A DNA stretch of 64,000 bases, taken from Gemmatimonadales bacterium (GTDB lineage: Bacteria > Gemmatimonadota > Gemmatimonadetes > Gemmatimonadales > GWC2-71-9). Of this stretch, positions 60,030 through 64,000 are shown in pieces. The position numbers and the translations under genes are program-made. The stretch lies in NCBI GenBank assembly GCA_041390145.1, contig JAWKQM010000006.1, forward strand, positions 124,001 to 188,000, in the 5' to 3' direction. Within the stretch, counting starts at the first letter, position 1. Each line of letters opens with the position of its first letter. The notes under the pieces are model-generated. The model worked only from the letters and a program-made list of their open reading frames with translations, did no database searches and was not told the origin of the DNA.

Positions 60030-62371
60030 CGGCATTCCTGGTGCTGGCCGCCCTCCAGCAGGCGCATCCGCCGGAACTGACGGTCACCCTCGATCGTGAC
60101 GAGGTCGCGGTCGGCGAAGAGGTGTTGCTCACGGTTCGGACGCGCAGCGCGTCGGCGCTGCCAATCGAGCTGAGGCTCGGCGCGGCGGACGGATTCGTGG
60201 TGGTATCGCGTACTGAGGGCACGAGCGTCAACCCCAACGCCGACGTGTCGCGCATCAAGACCATCGAGCTGCGACTCCGCGCCATCCGTTCCGGCACCTG
60301 GAAGTTCGGTCCATTCCAGGCCCGGCAGGGGGACACGATCGCCGAGGTCGGGGCGCTGAGCGTCAAGGTGACAGATACCGGTAGCGCCGCCGTGGCTGCC
60401 CAGGTCAATCCGCGCATCAAGCGCCTCCTCGAGCAGGCACGCCCGCCGACCCGCCCGGGCGAGGTGGGCCTGTCGCTGCTGCTCTCCAGCCCCACGGCGA
60501 CCGTCGGTGAGCAGGTGGACATCGTGACCGCGGCGTGGTTCCCCCGTGAGCTTCGCCTCCGCCTGCGGCGCGCCCCGACGCTGGTGCCTCCCGCGGTCGA
60601 GGGGATGTGGAGTTACCCCCAGCCGGCGCCGGTGGGCATCGCCGCGAGCCGGCAGGTCGGCGGCGTCTGGTACGATCTCTTCGTGGCGCACCAGATCGCG
60701 TTTCCGGTGCGGAGCGGGGAGCTGACGATCGCGCCTGCGCAGATGCAGTACTCGGTGCCTCTCGCGCTGCAGTTCTTCAGCCAGGAAGAACGGTTCGCGG
60801 TCAGCAGTGACAGCGGCTACATCTCGGTCCGCCCCATCCCGGAAGCAGGACGGCCGCCGGGGTTCGTCGGGGCCGTCGGGACCGACCTCTCGGTGGAGCG
60901 GGTGCTGGATCCGCCGACCGCGCGGGCGCGCGAACCGATTCACGTGTCGGTGGTCATCACGGGGAAGGGCAATGTGACGCTCTGGCCGGCGCCGGCGCTC
61001 AGTTGGCCGGCCGGCGCGCGCGCCTACCCGGAACTGGTGCAGGAGCGGCCCGAGACCCGCGATGGCATTGTGACCGGCACCAAGAGCTTCGGCTTTTCGC
61101 TCGTGCCGGACGCCGTGGGCACGCTGGCGCTCCCCGCCATCGAGTATCCGTACTACGACCTCGGTACGCGAAGCTTCCGGGTCGCGAAGGTCCCCGCGAT
61201 GTCCCTGCAGGTGGCCGAAGCCGCCGCTCTGGCCGAGGGTGCCTTGCCGCCCCCGCTCCTCACTCCCCGCCGTGCGCTCCTCCCCAGCACCTTTCACCGG
61301 CTCCCTGGCCGGTGGGGCTGGCTGCTGCTGGGCTTCGGCCCGCCGTTGCTGTGGGGAGCGCTCCAACTGGTCACGCGGCGACAGAAGCCCGTGGCGGCGA
61401 CCACCTCGCATGGGCTGAGCGCCAGGACGGTCGAGATCGAGCTCGACGGCCTGGTGACGGGACTCGCACCCGCGGCGGTCGTCTCGGGGGACGATTCCGA
61501 CCTCTCGGCGGCGCTGCGGGCTGCGGGTCTCGAACTCGACACGGTCCGGCAGTTGCTCGAGTTGCGTGCCATGCTGCGCGAACGACGCTACGCCCCATCG
61601 CAGGAAGGCCAGGACGAAGAGATCGTCGCACGGTGGGAAGCGCTGCGGGCCCAGTTGGCCGGCGGTGGTCGTCGTCGCCGAGTCTCTCATGGGCTGCTTT
61701 CATCGCTGCTGCTGTGCCTGCTGCTGGCGGGCGGGGCCTCGGCACAGGACCAGGGCCCTGAAGCGCTCTACGAGAGTGGTGCGCTCACCGCGGCGAGAGC
61801 GGCGTTCGCCGCCCGGACAGAGGCCCAGCCCGATGTCGCCGCCAACTGGTACAATCTCGGTGCCACCGACTATCGCCTCGGCGACCCGGTCCAGGCGAGC
61901 GCGGAGTGGTATCGCGCCCTCCGCCTCGCACCGCGGAACGGCAGCGTGCGGCAGGCGCTGCAACTGACACCGCCGCCGGATCCTGTGTCGGCGAGCCGGC
62001 TCTGGACCGCGCCGGTCACCCCCGCGGAGCTGGCCTTCGCCGCGATCCTCCTCTGGCTCGCGGCATGGGCAGGGATGTTCCTCCGCCCGGCCCAGGCCAG
62101 AGGGTGGGCGTGGCTCGGTGCTGTGGGGCTCCTGCTCGGCGGGCTGACGCTCTGGCTGAGCCATCGCTACGCCCAGCCGGTCGACCTGGTGCTTCATGCG
62201 GTGCCGCTTCGCGTCAGTCCGCACGGCCGCGGATCGGCCGTCGCGGCCCTCGACGAGGGACAGGCGCTGCTCCGGCTCCAGAGCCAGCGCGGATGGCACC
62301 TGGTTCAGGATCCCTCGGGCCGTCTCGGATGGGTCCCGGGCGATGCCGTCGTCCCAGTCGACCCGGAGTAG
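60023..62371 (+). CDS. BatD-BatE fusion: oxygen-tolerance protein plus TPR and SH3 parts
   Basis: 782 residues from a TTG overlapping the previous gene. Residues 1-410 are BatD-like (ELTVTLDRDEVAVGEEVLLTV, IKTIELRLRAIRSGTWKFGPF), with a membrane segment near 432-451. A second signal-peptide-like segment lies at about 549-575 (RRRRVSHGLLSSLLLCLLLAGGASAQ, read in blocks). It is followed by TPR repeats, two membrane segments (about 671-714) and a C-terminal SH3b-type domain (RLQSQRGWHLVQDPSGRLGWV), together resembling BatE. A TTG at 61655 could start a separate 238-residue BatE with that signal, so fusion is likely but not certain. Confidence 0.8.
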   Translation: MVAAFLVLAALQQAHPPELTVTLDRDEVAVGEEVLLTVRTRSASALPIELRLGAADGFVVVSRTEGTSVNPNADVSRIKTIELRLRAIRSGTWKFGPFQARQGDTIAEVGALSVKVTDTGSAAVAAQVNPRIKRLLEQARPPTRPGEVGLSLLLSSPTATVGEQVDIVTAAWFPRELRLRLRRAPTLVPPAVEGMWSYPQPAPVGIAASRQVGGVWYDLFVAHQIAFPVRSGELTIAPAQMQYSVPLALQFFSQEERFAVSSDSGYISVRPIPEAGRPPGFVGAVGTDLSVERVLDPPTARAREPIHVSVVITGKGNVTLWPAPALSWPAGARAYPELVQERPETRDGIVTGTKSFGFSLVPDAVGTLALPAIEYPYYDLGTRSFRVAKVPAMSLQVAEAAALAEGALPPPLLTPRRALLPSTFHRLPGRWGWLLLGFGPPLLWGALQLVTRRQKPVAATTSHGLSARTVEIELDGLVTGLAPAAVVSGDDSDLSAALRAAGLELDTVRQLLELRAMLRERRYAPSQEGQDEEIVARWEALRAQLAGGGRRRRVSHGLLSSLLLCLLLAGGASAQDQGPEALYESGALTAARAAFAARTEAQPDVAANWYNLGATDYRLGDPVQASAEWYRALRLAPRNGSVRQALQLTPPPDPVSASRLWTAPVTPAELAFAAILLWLAAWAGMFLRPAQARGWAWLGAVGLLLGGLTLWLSHRYAQPVDLVLHAVPLRVSPHGRGSAVAALDEGQALLRLQSQRGWHLVQDPSGRLGWVPGDAVVPVDPE

Positions 62372-62380
62372 ATTGCAGGC

Positions 62381-64000
62381 ATGCCTCGTCGCATTTCCAT
62401 CCTCCCCGACGCCGTCGCCGACCAAATCGCCGCAGGCGAGGTGGTTGCACGCCCTGCCTCCGCGCTCAAGGAGCTGGTCGAGAACGCGATCGACGCCGGC
62501 GCCACGCGGGTCCGGATCGCCATCGAGAACGGCGGGAAGACGCTGATCGAGGTGGCGGACGACGGGTGCGGGATGGGCAGGGAAGACGCGGTGCTTTCGC
62601 TCGACCGGCACGCCACCAGCAAGATCCGCAGCGCCGCCGACCTGACGGGGGTGACCACCTTCGGCTTCCGGGGCGAAGCGCTCCCCGCCATCGGGTCGGT
62701 CAGCCGCCTGACCCTCACCACGGCGGAAGACGGGGGCGAAGGCACCGAACTGCAGGTCGTCGGGGGTCGCCTCGAGCATGTGGGGCCGGTCGCGCGCCAG
62801 CGCGGCACGACGGTCACGGTCCGGGGTCTGTTCTTCAACACACCCGCTCGCCGCAAGTTCCTCCGGTCCGCCGCCAGTGAATCCCGGGCCGCCTACGAGG
62901 CGGTCGCGACGCTGGCGCTGGCGCATCCGGCGGTCGGCTTGGAATTCACGCAGGACGGGCAGGTCCGCCTGGCGGCACCGCCGGACCAGGACGAGACGGA
63001 GCGGCTCGTCACGGTATGGGGCCGCGACCTCGTCGGTACGATGGTCGGTGTGGACTATGCCATCGGTGCCTTCCGGATCTCCGGATTTGTGCAGCGCCCC
63101 GGCGACGCCTCGCCGAGCGGCCGGCGCACGCAGCTGTTCGTGAATGGCCGCCCCTTCCGCGATCCCTTCCTGGTCCGTGCCGCCGAGGCGGGATACCGCG
63201 CCGCGATTCATCCCGGCGACCGGCCGTCGTTGTACCTCCGCGTCGACGTCGCCCCGGGGGAAGTGGACGTGAATGTGCACCCCTCCAAGATGGAGGTGCG
63301 GTTCCGGGACCGGATCGGGCTGGAGCGAACCATGGAGGACGCGGTGCGGCAGGCGATCGGCGCCCTGGTGGCCGCGGCGCCCGTCGGCGACTGGCGGCCC
63401 ATGCCCGTCGGCCATTCCACGGTCGATGCGCAGGAAATGCTCACGTCGCTCTTCGGCGACGAAACGCCGTCGGCGGAGCAGTCGGAATCGGGCGCCTCGG
63501 AGGCGGTCGGCGCGGCCGACCCGTTCGCCGGCGGGCTCACGCAACTCTTCGACACCTACATCGTGTATCAGGCCGCCGAGGGCGTCGTTTTCGTCGACCA
63601 GCATTCGGCGCACGAACGCGTGCTCTTCGAGGAAGTCATGGCGGCGATCTCGGGCGCGGGTGCCCCCGCACAGCGGCTGCTGATCCCCGCCACGGTCGAG
63701 GTCACGGACGAGGAACTCGACGCCCTTGAGCGGCACCGGGAGACGCTGGAGCGAGTCGGATTTGGCGTGGAGGAGTTCGGCGGCAACACGGTGGTGCTGC
63801 AGGCCGTGCCCACGCCGCATCCCCGGTTCGACGCGGTCGCCTGCTTTCAGGAGATGATCGCCGACCTGGCGCGCGGCCGGTTCGGGGGATGGTCCAACCC
63901 GCTGGAACGGTTCGGCGCCACGTACGCCTGCCGCGCGGCAGTCAAGGCGGGGCAGCGGCTCAGTCAGACGGAGATGCGGGAGCTGCTGCTCCGCCTCTTT
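62381..64000 (+). CDS. mutL: DNA mismatch repair protein MutL, N-terminal part (cut by window end)
   Basis: 540 codons are visible and the gene runs off the window. The GHKL ATPase motifs are complete: ELVENAIDAG, DDGCGMG, and TFGFRGEALPAI. The transducer domain follows (FFNTPARRKFL, NGRPFRD, NVHPSKMEVRF). The C-terminal dimerisation domain starts at about 385 (LFDTYIVYQAAEGVVFVDQHSAHERVLFEE) with the QSAHER-like motif. The DQHA...E metal motif of nicking MutL would lie past the window end and cannot be checked. Confidence 0.95.
   Translation, partial: MPRRISILPDAVADQIAAGEVVARPASALKELVENAIDAGATRVRIAIENGGKTLIEVADDGCGMGREDAVLSLDRHATSKIRSAADLTGVTTFGFRGEALPAIGSVSRLTLTTAEDGGEGTELQVVGGRLEHVGPVARQRGTTVTVRGLFFNTPARRKFLRSAASESRAAYEAVATLALAHPAVGLEFTQDGQVRLAAPPDQDETERLVTVWGRDLVGTMVGVDYAIGAFRISGFVQRPGDASPSGRRTQLFVNGRPFRDPFLVRAAEAGYRAAIHPGDRPSLYLRVDVAPGEVDVNVHPSKMEVRFRDRIGLERTMEDAVRQAIGALVAAAPVGDWRPMPVGHSTVDAQEMLTSLFGDETPSAEQSESGASEAVGAADPFAGGLTQLFDTYIVYQAAEGVVFVDQHSAHERVLFEEVMAAISGAGAPAQRLLIPATVEVTDEELDALERHRETLERVGFGVEEFGGNTVVLQAVPTPHPRFDAVACFQEMIADLARGRFGGWSNPLERFGATYACRAAVKAGQRLSQTEMRELLLRLF

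Noticed and set aside
62369..62380. TAGATT before mutL (and the same hexamer at 33164 before recO) as leaderless promoters
   Set aside because: Both are formed by the stop codon of the preceding gene plus three bases, and no -35 element stands 17 bases upstream. Kept out of the feature list.

Overview
The window is one densely packed stretch of a GC-rich bacterial chromosome. Almost every gene lies on the + strand and most neighbours overlap by 1-8 bases. The cell is a diderm: there are a TonB-dependent receptor, several lipoprotein signal peptides, an outer-membrane barrel and a domain resembling type IX secretion sorting domains. Gene content and order (mannose-type PTS beside HPr kinase, Bat operon, SelB, frequent GTG/TTG starts) suggest Gemmatimonadota or a close relative. 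That is an inference from overall resemblance, not a search result. No phage, transposase, CRISPR or plasmid gene was seen, and no gene-free stretch exceeds about 270 bases.

Layout. 1-9764: end of deoB, cdd, a lipoprotein and outer-membrane barrel pair, miaB, comFB-comEC, fbp and a methylmalonyl-CoA mutase large subunit. 9772-24294: a long run with an FmdB-type zinc ribbon protein, argS, a PfkB-family kinase, purM, the riboflavin genes ribD-ribE-ribBA-ribH, nusB, a disrupted glycosyltransferase, hpf, hprK and a mannose-family PTS (IIA, IIB, a frameshifted IIC, IID, HPr, EI). 24253-27156: metK, a DUF151 nuclease-family gene and a membrane protein of unknown role. 27131-33165: a cobalamin riboswitch controlling btuF-btuC-btuD-btuB and a beta-propeller lipoprotein. 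33174-35767: recO-selB. 35764-36366: a small secreted protein consisting of little more than a sorting-type domain. 36444-40633: clpB-tadA-exported EEP phosphatase.

40630-46497: a fatty acid hydroxylase, prfC (minus), tRNA-Ser(CGA), an SPFH protein (minus), a short PQQ-repeat protein, a membrane Ser/Thr kinase and tRNA-Ser(GGA). The two tRNA-Ser genes share a similar 3' flank with REP-like double hairpins. 46763-51096: msrP-msrQ, then pyrR-pyrB-pyrC. 51237-54738: a coiled-coil zinc-ribbon protein, rpsT (minus), scpA-scpB and an RluB-type pseudouridine synthase. 54785-62371: an aerotolerance (Bat) operon in which BatB-BatC and BatD-BatE appear fused. 62381-64000: start of mutL, cut by the window edge.

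A consistent promoter pattern can be read in front of many transcription units: TTG-rich -35, a spacer of exactly 17 bases (18 once), and a TANNNT -10. The most interesting points are the B12 operon with its BtuG-like lipoprotein, the Bat fusions that keep internal signal-peptide-like segments, the comFB-comEC coupling, the sorting-domain-only protein, the two broken genes within 4 kb (glycosyltransferase and PTS IIC), and the repeated structure behind the tRNA-Ser genes.
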